This document shows, one piece after another, positions 56,052-64,000 of a stretch of 64,000 bases of DNA (the stretch's first letter is position 1; every line of letters starts with the position of its first letter). The stretch is from Aureimonas sp. AU22 (GTDB lineage: Bacteria > Pseudomonadota > Alphaproteobacteria > Rhizobiales > Rhizobiaceae): contig NZ_BBWJ01000035.1 in assembly GCF_001463745.1 (NCBI RefSeq), positions 22,548 to 86,547 of the forward strand. Direction: 5' to 3'. The position numbers and the translations under genes are program-made. Below the pieces are notes generated by a model. That model was not told where the DNA came from. It saw nothing but the letters and a program-made list of their open reading frames with translations, and did no database searches.

Positions 56052-57509
56052 TCAATGTCCCTCGCCCTGAGCGACCATGTCGGCGCCGATGGCCTTGCGT
56101 TCCTTGTAGACGGCCGAGGGCTGGCGTGAAGATACGAGCCCGCGCGGTTTCCAGACCATGATGGCGACCATGGCGACGCCGAAGATCAGCATGCGGTACT
56201 GCGTCGGATCGAAGCCCGCGCCGAAGACGACCTGCAGGAAGCCGAGGTTACGCAGGAGTTCGATGCCGCCGATCATGACGATCGAGGCGATCACGACGCC
56301 GATCTGGGAGCCGAGGCCGCCGAGCACCACGATGGCGAGGATGATCGCCGATTCGAGGAAGGTGAAGCTTTCCGGCGAGATGAAGCCTTGCCGCGTCGCG
56401 AAGAACGAGCCGGCGAAGCCGCCGAACATGGCGCCGGTGGCGAACGCCGTCAGCTTGACGTTGGTGGTGTTGATGCCGAGCGCGCGGCAGGCGATCTCGT
56501 CCTCGCGCAGTGCTTCCCAGGCCCGTCCGACCGGCATGCGGCGCATGCGCAGGGTGACGAAGTTGGTCAGGAGCGCGAGCGCCAGGATGATGTAGTAGAG
56601 GAAGATGAAGCGGTGGATGCCGTCGTACTGGATCCCGAAGTAGTCCGAGAACGAGCCTTCGCCGCGTCCGAAGTCGAGGCCGAAGAGGGTCGGGCGCGGG
56701 ATGCCCAGAAGTCCGTTCGGGCCGCCCGTCACCTGATACCAGTTGAGCAGCACGACGCGGATGATCTCGCCGAAGGCGAGCGTCACGATGGCGAGGTAGT
56801 CGCCCCGCAGGCGCAGCACCGGGAAGCCGAGCACGATGCCCCAGAGCGCCGCGAAGAGGCCCGCCATCGGCAGGCAGACCCAGAAGCCGAGCTCGAAGTT
56901 GATGGCGAGAAGCGCGAAGGAATAGGCGCCGACCGCGTAGAAGGCGACGTAGCCGAGGTCTAGCAGGCCCGCCAGACCGACCACGATGTTGAGGCCCCAG
57001 CCGAGCATCACGTAGGTCAGGATCAGGATGGAGAGGTCGATCAGGTAGCGGTCGCTCGAGGGCGCCACGAACTGGATTAGGAAGGGCAGTACCAGGGCGA
57101 GCGCCAGAAGGCCGACACCGAGGAACCGTCCGAGGCCGGCGCCCTTGGTCGACACCGTCTTACCGCTCTTGGCCGTGCCGGCGCCCTTTTCCTTGCGCTG
57201 GAACAGCACGAGGCTGAGCAAGAGGCGAACGCCGAAGGCGAGCGCCACCGCGACGAACCAGAGATCCCATCGAATCGAGAAGACGAGGCCGCCGGGCGCG
57301 ATGTCGGTACGCACGAGAAGGAAGAACAGCGTGAGCGCGCCGACGATGGCTGCAGTGATCACCGCCTCGCGCAGCGCCACCGCGAAGCTCGGGCCGGATG
57401 TCGGCTCGTTGACGAAGGGCGGCTCGCCGCGCATGGCGTCGCGACGCGCTTCTTCCGCGATCTGCGCCCCTTCGGGCGAGTTGGCGGTCGGGGTCTGTAT
57501 GCCGGCCAT
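56052..57509 (-). CDS. livM: Branched-chain amino-acid ABC transporter permease
   Basis: A 485-residue permease with a long N-terminal region (about 150 residues, including two hydrophobic segments), then the LivM core with [20 protein letters not shown] and [13 protein letters not shown]. The frame is open upstream to 58478 as a shadow of livH. ATG 57509 lies two bases after the livH stop. Confidence 0.92.
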   Translation of the reverse strand: MAGIQTPTANSPEGAQIAEEARRDAMRGEPPFVNEPTSGPSFAVALREAVITAAIVGALTLFFLLVRTDIAPGGLVFSIRWDLWFVAVALAFGVRLLLSLVLFQRKEKGAGTAKSGKTVSTKGAGLGRFLGVGLLALALVLPFLIQFVAPSSDRYLIDLSILILTYVMLGWGLNIVVGLAGLLDLGYVAFYAVGAYSFALLAINFELGFWVCLPMAGLFAALWGIVLGFPVLRLRGDYLAIVTLAFGEIIRVVLLNWYQVTGGPNGLLGIPRPTLFGLDFGRGEGSFSDYFGIQYDGIHRFIFLYYIILALALLTNFVTLRMRRMPVGRAWEALREDEIACRALGINTTNVKLTAFATGAMFGGFAGSFFATRQGFISPESFTFLESAIILAIVVLGGLGSQIGVVIASIVMIGGIELLRNLGFLQVVFGAGFDPTQYRMLIFGVAMVAIMVWKPRGLVSSRQPSAVYKERKAIGADMVAQGEGH

Positions 57510-57511
57510 GA

Positions 57512-58414
57512 TCAGACCTTCTCCACTTCGGGCCGGCCCAAGAGACCGGAGGGCAGGAAGATCAGGACGATCGCCAGGATCGAGAAGGCCGCGACGTCCT
57601 TGTACTCGACCGAGAAATAGCCGGACCAGAAGGTCTCGATCAGGCCGATGGCAAGGCCGCCGAGCATGGCGCCGGGCAGCGAGCCGATGCCGCCGAGAAC
57701 GGCGGCCGTGAACGCCTTCACGCCGGCGAGGAAGCCGATGTAGAAGTCGATGACGCCGTAGTAGAGGAGGTACATCGTGCCGGCCACCGCGGCGAGAGAG
57801 GCGCCCATGACGAAGGTCAGCGAGATGGTGCGGTCGACGTTGACGCCGAGGAGCGCGGCCATCTTGGAATCCTGCTCGCAGGCGCGCTGCTGGCGGCCGA
57901 GCGGGGTGCGCGCGATGAGCAGCGAGAACACCGTCATCAGCACCAGCGTCACCACGATGATGGTGATCTGCATGTAGGAAATCTGGACGCCGGGGATGAC
58001 CTGCACGGCGCCCTGGATCTGAGGCGGCAGCGGCTTCACGCGCGCACCCTGCGACACCTGCACGAAGTTCTGCAGGAAGATCGACATGCCGATGGCGGTG
58101 ATGAGGGGCGCGAGGCGGAAGGAGCCGCGCAGAGGCCGATAGGCGATGCGTTCGATCGACCAGCCCCAGAGGGCGGTAAACAGCATCGCCACCACGATCA
58201 TCAGGAGGAGAACGATCGGCAGGAACGTCAAGCCCGCGGAGACCAGCAGCAGAAACGTGGTCAGGGCGATGAACGAGCCGATCATGAACACTTCGCCATG
58301 CGCGAAATTGATCATGCCGATGATGCCATAGACCATCGTGTAGCCGATCGCGATCAATCCGTAGATCGATCCGAGCGTCACACCGTTGATCAATTGTTGG
58401 AGGAAGTATTCCAT
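57512..58414 (-). CDS. livH: Branched-chain amino-acid ABC transporter permease
   Basis: A 300-residue permease. Start [22 protein letters not shown] and [12 protein letters not shown] are typical. ATG 58414 was chosen from the family; the frame is open to 58471. It is the first liv gene and diverges from rirA, with 237 bases between the starts. Confidence 0.94.
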   Translation of the reverse strand: MEYFLQQLINGVTLGSIYGLIAIGYTMVYGIIGMINFAHGEVFMIGSFIALTTFLLLVSAGLTFLPIVLLLMIVVAMLFTALWGWSIERIAYRPLRGSFRLAPLITAIGMSIFLQNFVQVSQGARVKPLPPQIQGAVQVIPGVQISYMQITIIVVTLVLMTVFSLLIARTPLGRQQRACEQDSKMAALLGVNVDRTISLTFVMGASLAAVAGTMYLLYYGVIDFYIGFLAGVKAFTAAVLGGIGSLPGAMLGGLAIGLIETFWSGYFSVEYKDVAAFSILAIVLIFLPSGLLGRPEVEKV

Positions 58415-58594
58415 GGAGCCTCTTCGATTCGAGCGGCTTCGGGCACCGGTCTCGGCCTCCCTGTCGCACAACCCTCATGCATGGCGAATTTCATAGCAAC
58501 TCGAAAGGGTTTCGCCAACGCGGCCTGGAAGCGTGAACGTGGATAAGCCGTGATTCATCGCTGCACGGCTCGAAGTCGCCGCATTTCCCAATCG

Positions 58595-58611
58595 CTTGGA
58601 ATTGTTCTAAG
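58595..58611. promoter_or_regulatory. Inverted repeat, candidate RirA operator
   Basis: CTTGGAA-TTG-TTCTAAG (58595-58611): 7-bp arms with one mismatch, 41 bases before the rirA ATG in the divergent rirA-livH region. The half-site resembles Rrf2-family palindromes of the TTCTAA type. Autoregulation is inferred. Confidence 0.5.
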
Positions 58612-58651
58612 AAGCACCATCTGCTCGGCAGCCCGCCCGAGGGAGGAAACC

Positions 58652-59122
58652 ATGCGGCTCACCCGCCAGACGAACTATGCGATCCGCCTTCTGATGTATT
58701 GCGCTGTTAACACCGACCGGCTGAGCCGCGTGGGCGACGTCGCTGCTGCATACAACGTGTCCGAGCTGTTCCTCTTCAAGATTCTCCAGCCCCTGGTGGA
58801 AGCCGGCTTCGTTCAGACGGTGCGCGGCAGAAACGGGGGCATACGTCTGGCGCGGCCGGCATCGACCATCACGTTGCGTCAGGTCGTGGAGACGACCGAG
58901 GAAAGCTTCGCGATGGCCGAATGCTTCGAGACGGGGGCGGTGGACTGCCCATTGATCGACAGCTGTGCCCTGAACGCGGCGCTGCGCAGCGCGCTCGATG
59001 CGTTCCTGTCGACGCTCGGGAGCCACACGATCGAAGGGCTCGTCTCCTCCAGCGGTCCGATCCGGAACCGGCTCGGTCTCGACGAGACCGTGCCGCCGGC
59101 ACTCGCCACGATGACGGGCTGA
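58652..59122 (+). CDS. rirA: Rrf2-family iron-responsive regulator RirA
   Basis: A 156-residue transcription factor. The N-terminal winged helix begins MRLTRQTNYAIRLLMYC, with ELFLFKILQPL and VRGRNGG. Cysteines at 91, 99 and 105 bind the 4Fe-4S cluster in RirA. RirA represses iron uptake genes when iron is ample in Rhizobiales. ATG 58652 has GGGAGGAAACC before it. Confidence 0.92.
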   Translation: MRLTRQTNYAIRLLMYCAVNTDRLSRVGDVAAAYNVSELFLFKILQPLVEAGFVQTVRGRNGGIRLARPASTITLRQVVETTEESFAMAECFETGAVDCPLIDSCALNAALRSALDAFLSTLGSHTIEGLVSSSGPIRNRLGLDETVPPALATMTG

Positions 59123-60337
59123 TCAGGCGAGCATTCGGCCGATCAGGGAAAGCTGCGCGGGGAGGCAGACCCGCTTGAGGTCGTAGTCCCGCACGATCGT
59201 CCGGCGCGCTTCGCGGCGCATCTCGCGATACTTCTCCGGCTGGCGCAGGGCCTCCGCCACCGTGTCGGCCAGTTCCTGTGGGTCGAAGAAATCGACCAGG
59301 AGCCCGTTTTCGCCATGACGGACGACCTCCTCGACCGGCGCCGTGCGCGACCCGATCAGAAGGCATTCGCTCGCCATCGACTCCAGCATCGACCACGACA
59401 GGACGAAGGGGTAGGTCAGGTAGACGTGGGCGTCGGAGACCTGCAGCAGCTTCTTGAAGTCGTCGTACTCCACCCGCCCGACAAAATGGACCCGTGACTC
59501 GTCGACCTGGTTTTCCTTGAGAAACCGCGCCTTGTAGGTCTCGCCATCGGGCAGGCGCGCGCCGTAGGACACGCCGTCGCCGCCCACGATCACGATGCGT
59601 GCATCCGGCACCTTCTGGAGGATGCGGTTGATGGCACGCATGAAGATATGCGAACCGCGATAGGGCTCGATGTTCCGTGCGACATAGGTGACCACCGGCG
59701 CCGACTTGTCGTAGGTCCGCCCGTCCAGCGTGATCGACGGCGCATCGGCGGGAGCGATCTGATCTGTGTCCACGCCGTCGTGAATCACCTTCACCTTCGG
59801 CTGGAAAACGGCGGGGATGCGGCTGTGCTGCCAGCGCGTCGGCGACAGGCCGAAATCCGTCGATTCGAGACACGACAGAATCACCTGATTGCGGCAGCGA
59901 AGCTGGAACTTGAGTTCGGGCTGGCTCGGAAACTCCGGATCGAAGCCGACATCCGCCCCTTGGGCGCTGTAGTAGAACTCGATGTAGCTGAGCAGCGGAA
60001 CATCGGGGAAGACATCCTTGACGAACTGCGTCTCGCCCCAGCCGCTGTGGCCGATGATGATGTCCGGCCGAACGTTCTCCTTCTGCATCTGAAGGAGGAG
60101 GCGTGCCACACCCTGTCCGTGGAGGATCGCGTCCTCGTTTGTCCGAAGGTAGTTGTGGATCTGCGGATTGGGCGCCCGGTGCGGCGTGTATTCCACCAGC
60201 CGCACACCCGGCAGCCGGTTCTTCGTCGGCTTGGTGATGAAGAACAGGCGGTTGTGTTGCGCCAGGGCCCGACAGAGATGCAGGAACTGTCCGGGGAAAT
60301 TCTGATGGATGAAGAGGAGCGTCTTGTTCTTGATCAT
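59123..60337 (-). CDS. Family 4 glycosyltransferase
   Basis: A 404-residue GT-B glycosyltransferase. The donor-binding region includes HDGVDTDQI and, near the end, SWSMLESMASECLLIGSRTAPVEEVV. It begins LLFIHQNFPGQFLHLC, typical of a GT4 subgroup. An upstream ATG at 60367 would add ten residues; no clear ribosome site favours either. The acceptor is unknown. It lies 98 bases after the HlyD-type gene. Confidence 0.87.
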   Translation of the reverse strand: MIKNKTLLFIHQNFPGQFLHLCRALAQHNRLFFITKPTKNRLPGVRLVEYTPHRAPNPQIHNYLRTNEDAILHGQGVARLLLQMQKENVRPDIIIGHSGWGETQFVKDVFPDVPLLSYIEFYYSAQGADVGFDPEFPSQPELKFQLRCRNQVILSCLESTDFGLSPTRWQHSRIPAVFQPKVKVIHDGVDTDQIAPADAPSITLDGRTYDKSAPVVTYVARNIEPYRGSHIFMRAINRILQKVPDARIVIVGGDGVSYGARLPDGETYKARFLKENQVDESRVHFVGRVEYDDFKKLLQVSDAHVYLTYPFVLSWSMLESMASECLLIGSRTAPVEEVVRHGENGLLVDFFDPQELADTVAEALRQPEKYREMRREARRTIVRDYDLKRVCLPAQLSLIGRMLA

Positions 60338-60435
60338 GAACGGCACTGCACGAGAAGGTGAGGACATCCCTTCACGCGGCGACGTTCGGGACCATGGACG
60401 ACGGCGCGAACCGATGCCGCGCCGCCGAGGCTGCC

Positions 60436-61821
60436 TTACTCTTCGCGGAAGGCACGGTCCATCGACCGCGTGATCGGCGAGAGGATGTAGTCCATCGCGG
60501 TGCGCTCGCCGGTCGGGATGATCACCTCGGCCGGCATGCCGGGATAGAGGCGGATGTCGTGCGACAGGTGGGCGAGGGCGCTCGGCTGCACCTCGACGTC
60601 GGCCTTGAAGTAGGCCGTGCCGTTCTCGGTCGTCAGGCGGTCGGGCGAGACGCGCAGGATCTTCCCGTTCACCGACGGCGTGGTGCTCTGGTTGTAGGCC
60701 GTGAGCTTCACCATAGCGGCCATATCGGGCTCGACCTTGGCAATGTCCTGCGGCTGGATCATCGCCTCGATGACGAGCTGCGTGTTCTCCGGCACGATGT
60801 CGAGGATCCGCTCGCCGGGGCCGAGCACGCCGCCATCGGTGAACTGCGTCAGGCCGATCACGGTGCCCGTCACGGGCGAGCGCACTTCGGTGAGCGCGAG
60901 GGTCGCCTTGGAGGACTGAAGGCGCGGCACGATGTTGGCCATGTCCGACTGAACGGTGCTGAGACCCTCGTTGGCCTCGGTCAGACGGTCCTGCCGGAGC
61001 CGGTTGATCTGCATTTCCGCCTCGCCCTGCGTTTCCCGCGCTTCGGCGATCTGGGACTTCAGCGACCCGGTCTGGCCGCCAAGGTCCACCGACGCGCGCT
61101 CGAGCGCGAGCACCTGCGTTTTGGGCGCGAGACCCTTGGCGAGGAGCGAGGCGACGCCCTTCTTTTCCTCTTCGATCAGCTCCTGCTGGCGATCGATGGA
61201 AGTGATCTGGATCTGGTAGCCGCTGATGCGGGTCTCGAGCTGCTGGCGACGTTGCTGCAGAATGTCGACCTGCGTCTCGAGGCCCATCTTGCGGGTCTCG
61301 AAGAGGGTGGTCTGATCCGTGATCAACTGCTCGACCGCCGGATCGTCGCGTCGCTCCAGAAGCTCGGGCGGGAAGGTGATCGTGTCCTCGCCCTTGCTCT
61401 CCGCCGTGAAGCGGGCGCGGCGGGCGAGAAGGTTCATCAGCTGGTTGTCGTAAACCTCGTAGGCCGAACGGGCCTGCACGTCGTCCATCTGCAGCAGGAT
61501 GTCGCCGGCCTGCACGTGCTGGCCGTCGCGCACCATCACCGTCTTCACGATGCCGCCGTCGCGGTTCTTCACGACCTTGCGGCTGTCCTCGACCTTGACG
61601 ACGCCGCCGGCGAGCACCGCACCCGAGAGCGGCGCGAACGCCGCCCAGGTGCCGATGCCCACGATGAACACGCCGACGATGGTCGATCCGATGAGGATCG
61701 GGCGGCGAAGGCCGAAGTCGAAGCCGCCGTCCTCACCCCCGGTCTTGGGATCGGGCGCGGTCGCGCCGGGCAGGGCGGGTTGCTGGTCCTCGGGCTTCTT
61801 CCTGAAGGCGATAACGGACAT
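60436..61821 (-). CDS. HlyD-family type I secretion adaptor
   Basis: A 461-residue membrane-fusion protein. One N-terminal helix (about 35-57), then two long coiled-coil helices flanking a hairpin, with lipoyl/beta-barrel halves (VMVRDGQHVQAGDILLQMDD and VRSPVTGTVIGLTQFTDGG). It joins the inner-membrane ATPase to an outer-membrane TolC-type channel that is not in the window. It starts 21 bases after the ABC gene stop. Confidence 0.93.
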   Translation of the reverse strand: MSVIAFRKKPEDQQPALPGATAPDPKTGGEDGGFDFGLRRPILIGSTIVGVFIVGIGTWAAFAPLSGAVLAGGVVKVEDSRKVVKNRDGGIVKTVMVRDGQHVQAGDILLQMDDVQARSAYEVYDNQLMNLLARRARFTAESKGEDTITFPPELLERRDDPAVEQLITDQTTLFETRKMGLETQVDILQQRRQQLETRISGYQIQITSIDRQQELIEEEKKGVASLLAKGLAPKTQVLALERASVDLGGQTGSLKSQIAEARETQGEAEMQINRLRQDRLTEANEGLSTVQSDMANIVPRLQSSKATLALTEVRSPVTGTVIGLTQFTDGGVLGPGERILDIVPENTQLVIEAMIQPQDIAKVEPDMAAMVKLTAYNQSTTPSVNGKILRVSPDRLTTENGTAYFKADVEVQPSALAHLSHDIRLYPGMPAEVIIPTGERTAMDYILSPITRSMDRAFREE

Positions 61822-61842
61822 GGGTCTCTCTTCTCTTCAGGA

Positions 61843-63618
61843 TCAGGACGAAGCCGGAATGGCCTTGGGCTCCGGCGCCCCGGCCACCGCCTGCTGGGGC
61901 TGTGGCTGCTGCGGTTGGGCCGCAGGTGTGGGCGCCGGGGCGACGACGCGGGCGAGGACCTCGTCGCGCGGGCCGAAGCGCTCCACCATGCCGTCGCGCA
62001 GGAGAAGGATCTTGTTCGAGTAGTTCAGTGCCGACATGCGGTGCGAGATGACCACCACGGTGGAGCCGATGCGGCGGAGCGCCACGATGGCGGCGAGGAG
62101 CGCCTGCTCGCCATCCGAATCCAGCGAGGCGTTCGGCTCGTCGAGGACGACGAAGCTCGGGTTCCCGTAGACGGCGCGGGCGAGGGCCACGCGCTGGCGC
62201 TGGCCGACGGACAGCATGGCGCCGCCCTCGCCGAGCTCGGTGTCGTAGCCGTCGGCAAGGCGCAGGATGAGGTCGTGGCAACCGGCCATCTTCGCGGCTG
62301 CGAGCACGGCGGCGTCGTCCGGCTGCGGGGCGAAGCGGGCGATGTTCTCGCGCACTGTGCCGGAGAAGAGCTCGACGTCCTGGGGGAGGTAGCCGATGTG
62401 GCGGCCGATATGGTCGCGGCCCCAGGAGTGCATCTCCGCGCCGTCGAGGCGCACCGAGCCCGACGTCGGGCGCTGGACGCCGATGAGGAGGCGGGCGAGC
62501 GAGCTCTTGCCGGCGCCGGAGGGGCCGATGAGACCGAGGCAATCGCCCGGTTCCAGGGTGAAGGCGAGGTTCTTCAGGAGCGCCTTGTTGGTGCCGGGGA
62601 AGGCGTAGAAGCAGCCTTCCACCGACAGCTTGCCGGAGGGGCGCGGCAGCTCCATGCCGCGCTCGGCGGCGGGGAATTCGAGAAGCAGCGCGTTGAGGCG
62701 CTCGAAGCTCTGGCGCGTGTTGACGATCGTGCTCCACGAGCCGACGGCGCGCTGCACCGGCGCCAGCGCCTTCGACACCAGCATGACGGCGGCGAACATG
62801 ATGCCGGGGCCGGCGAGGCCCTCGATCACCAGCAGCGCGCCGCCGGCGAGCATGGAAACCTGGAGGAAGTTGTTGAGGAAGCGGATCGCGGCCTGGACCG
62901 AGCCGCCGCGCTCGGACGCTTCCTCCTGGCTTCCCAGCATGGCCAGACGGTCGCGGTTCCAGCGGTTGGTGAGGCCGGGCAGCATGCCCATGGCGTAGAT
63001 GACCTCGGCGTTGCGCAGGCCCGAATCGGTGGCGGCGTACGAGCGCTGGCCGGCGATGTTGGCCTCTTTCAGCGCCGGCTTCGTCACGTACTCGTTGAGG
63101 AGGGCAAGACCGAAGAGCAGGATCGCGCCGATCGTGGCGGCCATTCCGAGGCGCCAGTCGATCATCGTGATGACGACAAGGAAGATCGGCGCCCAGGGCG
63201 CGTCGAGGATGGTGTTGGTGACGTTGCCGGCGAGCCCTTGCCGGAACGTGTCGAGGTCGCGCAGGGCCGAGGCGCGCGCCGGGCGGCCGGCGCGAAGGCC
63301 GGCGTTGACGACGGCGTCGAGAAGGCGGGGCGCCATCTTGCGGTCGAGCATCGTGCCGATGCGGATCAGGATGCGGCCGCGCAGCTCCTCCAGCGCGATC
63401 ATCACCATGAAGGCCATGATGACGGCGATGGAGAGATAGATCAGCGTCGCTTCGGAATGCGAGGTGATGACGCGGCTGTAGACCTGCGTCATGTAAAGCG
63501 GCATCGCCAGGAAGAGCAGGTTCGATCCGAAGGAGAACAGCGCGGCGAAAGCCATGGGCCGGGCGCCGGCGCGGATCGCATCGCGCATTTCGGGCGCGAG
63601 GGTAACTTTGGTCTGCAT
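61843..63618 (-). CDS. Type I secretion ABC transporter/ATPase
   Basis: A 591-residue fused membrane-domain and ATPase protein of the PrtD/HlyB group, without an N-terminal peptidase domain. Walker A is GPSGAGKSS near 365-373, the signature is LSVGQRQRVALARA and Walker B FVVLDEPNASLD. The last ~30 residues are Pro/Gln/Ala-rich. ATG 63618 (MQTKVTLAPEMRD) was chosen; the frame is open to 63792. Its secreted substrate was not found here. Confidence 0.9.
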   Translation of the reverse strand: MQTKVTLAPEMRDAIRAGARPMAFAALFSFGSNLLFLAMPLYMTQVYSRVITSHSEATLIYLSIAVIMAFMVMIALEELRGRILIRIGTMLDRKMAPRLLDAVVNAGLRAGRPARASALRDLDTFRQGLAGNVTNTILDAPWAPIFLVVITMIDWRLGMAATIGAILLFGLALLNEYVTKPALKEANIAGQRSYAATDSGLRNAEVIYAMGMLPGLTNRWNRDRLAMLGSQEEASERGGSVQAAIRFLNNFLQVSMLAGGALLVIEGLAGPGIMFAAVMLVSKALAPVQRAVGSWSTIVNTRQSFERLNALLLEFPAAERGMELPRPSGKLSVEGCFYAFPGTNKALLKNLAFTLEPGDCLGLIGPSGAGKSSLARLLIGVQRPTSGSVRLDGAEMHSWGRDHIGRHIGYLPQDVELFSGTVRENIARFAPQPDDAAVLAAAKMAGCHDLILRLADGYDTELGEGGAMLSVGQRQRVALARAVYGNPSFVVLDEPNASLDSDGEQALLAAIVALRRIGSTVVVISHRMSALNYSNKILLLRDGMVERFGPRDEVLARVVAPAPTPAAQPQQPQPQQAVAGAPEPKAIPASS

Positions 63619-64000
63619 GGATCGCCTTTGCGGACGGACGCTGCGGTACATCGGACGCCCGCACGCGTGGACCGCTCCCAACAGCCAAAGACGGCATCTT
63701 GAGGGCAATTCCGACCGCAGCAGGGTGCCGTGGCCGGACCATACAGAGAATGCTAGGGTTTTTCCACTTGTCCCCGTGACACGGAGTACCATGGACGCAC
63801 GAAAGCACCCGCATCGCGTGTGCGACCGGGTTGATGGAGGTCTTGTTTCGTGTCGGCCCGGTGGAACGGGCGACGGGCCGCCGGAGGCGAACCTCCTGGG
63901 GTAGTTGATTAAAGTGGTCCGCCTCCGGCGACCCGCGCGGTGGTTGCGGTTCGGCAGGGTGTGCGAGACCCCGCCATGGAGCTTCTCCGGTTGCCCGCCG
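63619..64000. other. Right-end intergenic region upstream of the secretion operon
   Basis: About 380 bases with no defended gene. A 37-codon frame at 63791-63904 is weak. An 11-bp inverted repeat CGCCGGAGGCG (63879-63889) with CGCCTCCGGCG (63920-63930) has a 30-base spacer. An overlapping small hairpin is GGAGG (63883-63887) with CCTCC (63892-63896). Confidence 0.4.

Noticed and set aside
60358..63702. Open frame of 1,114 codons on the plus strand
   Set aside because: It runs antisense through the glycosyltransferase start, HlyD and ABC genes. Its composition (Arg, His, Asp, Gly rich) is typical of high-GC shadows and it has no family features.
63791..63904. 37-codon frame at the right edge
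   Set aside because: The possible GGAG site is only four bases from the ATG and the sequence has no recognisable features; too weak to call.

Overview
The window is chromosomal DNA of a high-GC alphaproteobacterium. It is most likely a member of the Hyphomicrobiales (Rhizobiales), perhaps Aurantimonadaceae-like; genus-level placement is only a guess. The support is a RirA-type iron regulator, a rhizobial Porin_2 (Omp2b-like) porin, one bifunctional RSH protein, a BioMNY biotin transporter, and the order slt-dapA-smpB ... rpoZ-rsh-pyrE-(DUF2062)-acpS-lepB-rnc-era-recO, which is typical of this order. I saw no rRNA, tRNA, CRISPR array, phage or insertion sequence. Nearly all the DNA is coding, and the high GC creates very long antisense open frames, which I left out.

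Layout. 1-9.5 kb: a partial aminopeptidase N, a DMT-family transporter, a small secreted protein, a family 4-like uracil-DNA glycosylase, ETF-ubiquinone oxidoreductase, an operon of AMP nucleosidase plus a membrane-anchored EEP-family enzyme, a 49-residue small protein, and a GST. 9.5-13 kb: a tandem duplication of a two-gene module, a secreted DUF2147 protein followed by a membrane acyltransferase-3. 13-19 kb: a Sel1-like protein, a HisC-like aminotransferase, and a two-gene YhaO/YhaN-type (SbcCD-like) DNA-repair cassette. 19-20.3 kb: a major porin with promoter-like and terminator signals.

20.8-35.5 kb is the conserved housekeeping core: cell wall and lysine (slt, dapA), trans-translation (smpB), a peroxiredoxin, an orphan CHASE3 protein, a NYN nuclease overlapping a family 5 UDG, RNA polymerase omega, RSH (ppGpp), pyrE, and the acpS-lepB-rnc-era-recO block for lipid, secretion, RNA and ribosome functions. 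35.4-46.7 kb: ygfZ followed by two coupled phosphohydrolases, several small conserved alphaproteobacterial proteins, Nudix and HMCES/YedK-type enzymes, an M42 peptidase, a cysS-pip-GFA cluster with overlapping stop and start codons, rarD, and a LOG-family protein.

46.7-52.6 kb: biotin uptake (bioYMN, overlapping genes), a D-amino-acid aminotransferase, xylulokinase, a NudK-like hydrolase, and a DeoR-type regulator with a tandem direct repeat in front of it. 52.7-58.4 kb: a complete branched-chain amino-acid ABC transporter (livHMGF, a small membrane protein, livK). It diverges from rirA, whose leader carries a candidate operator palindrome. 59-63.6 kb: a family 4 glycosyltransferase and a type I secretion pair (HlyD adaptor and PrtD/HlyB-type ATPase) with no substrate in view. 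The last ~380 bases hold no convincing gene but do contain an 11-bp inverted repeat.

The most unusual items are the duplicated DUF2147-acyltransferase module, the beta-rich insert in place of a zinc hook in the YhaN-like ATPase, the RirA-linked palindrome, a plus-strand hairpin with a U-tract in the livK promoter region, and the NYN-UDG and HD-phosphatase gene couplings.
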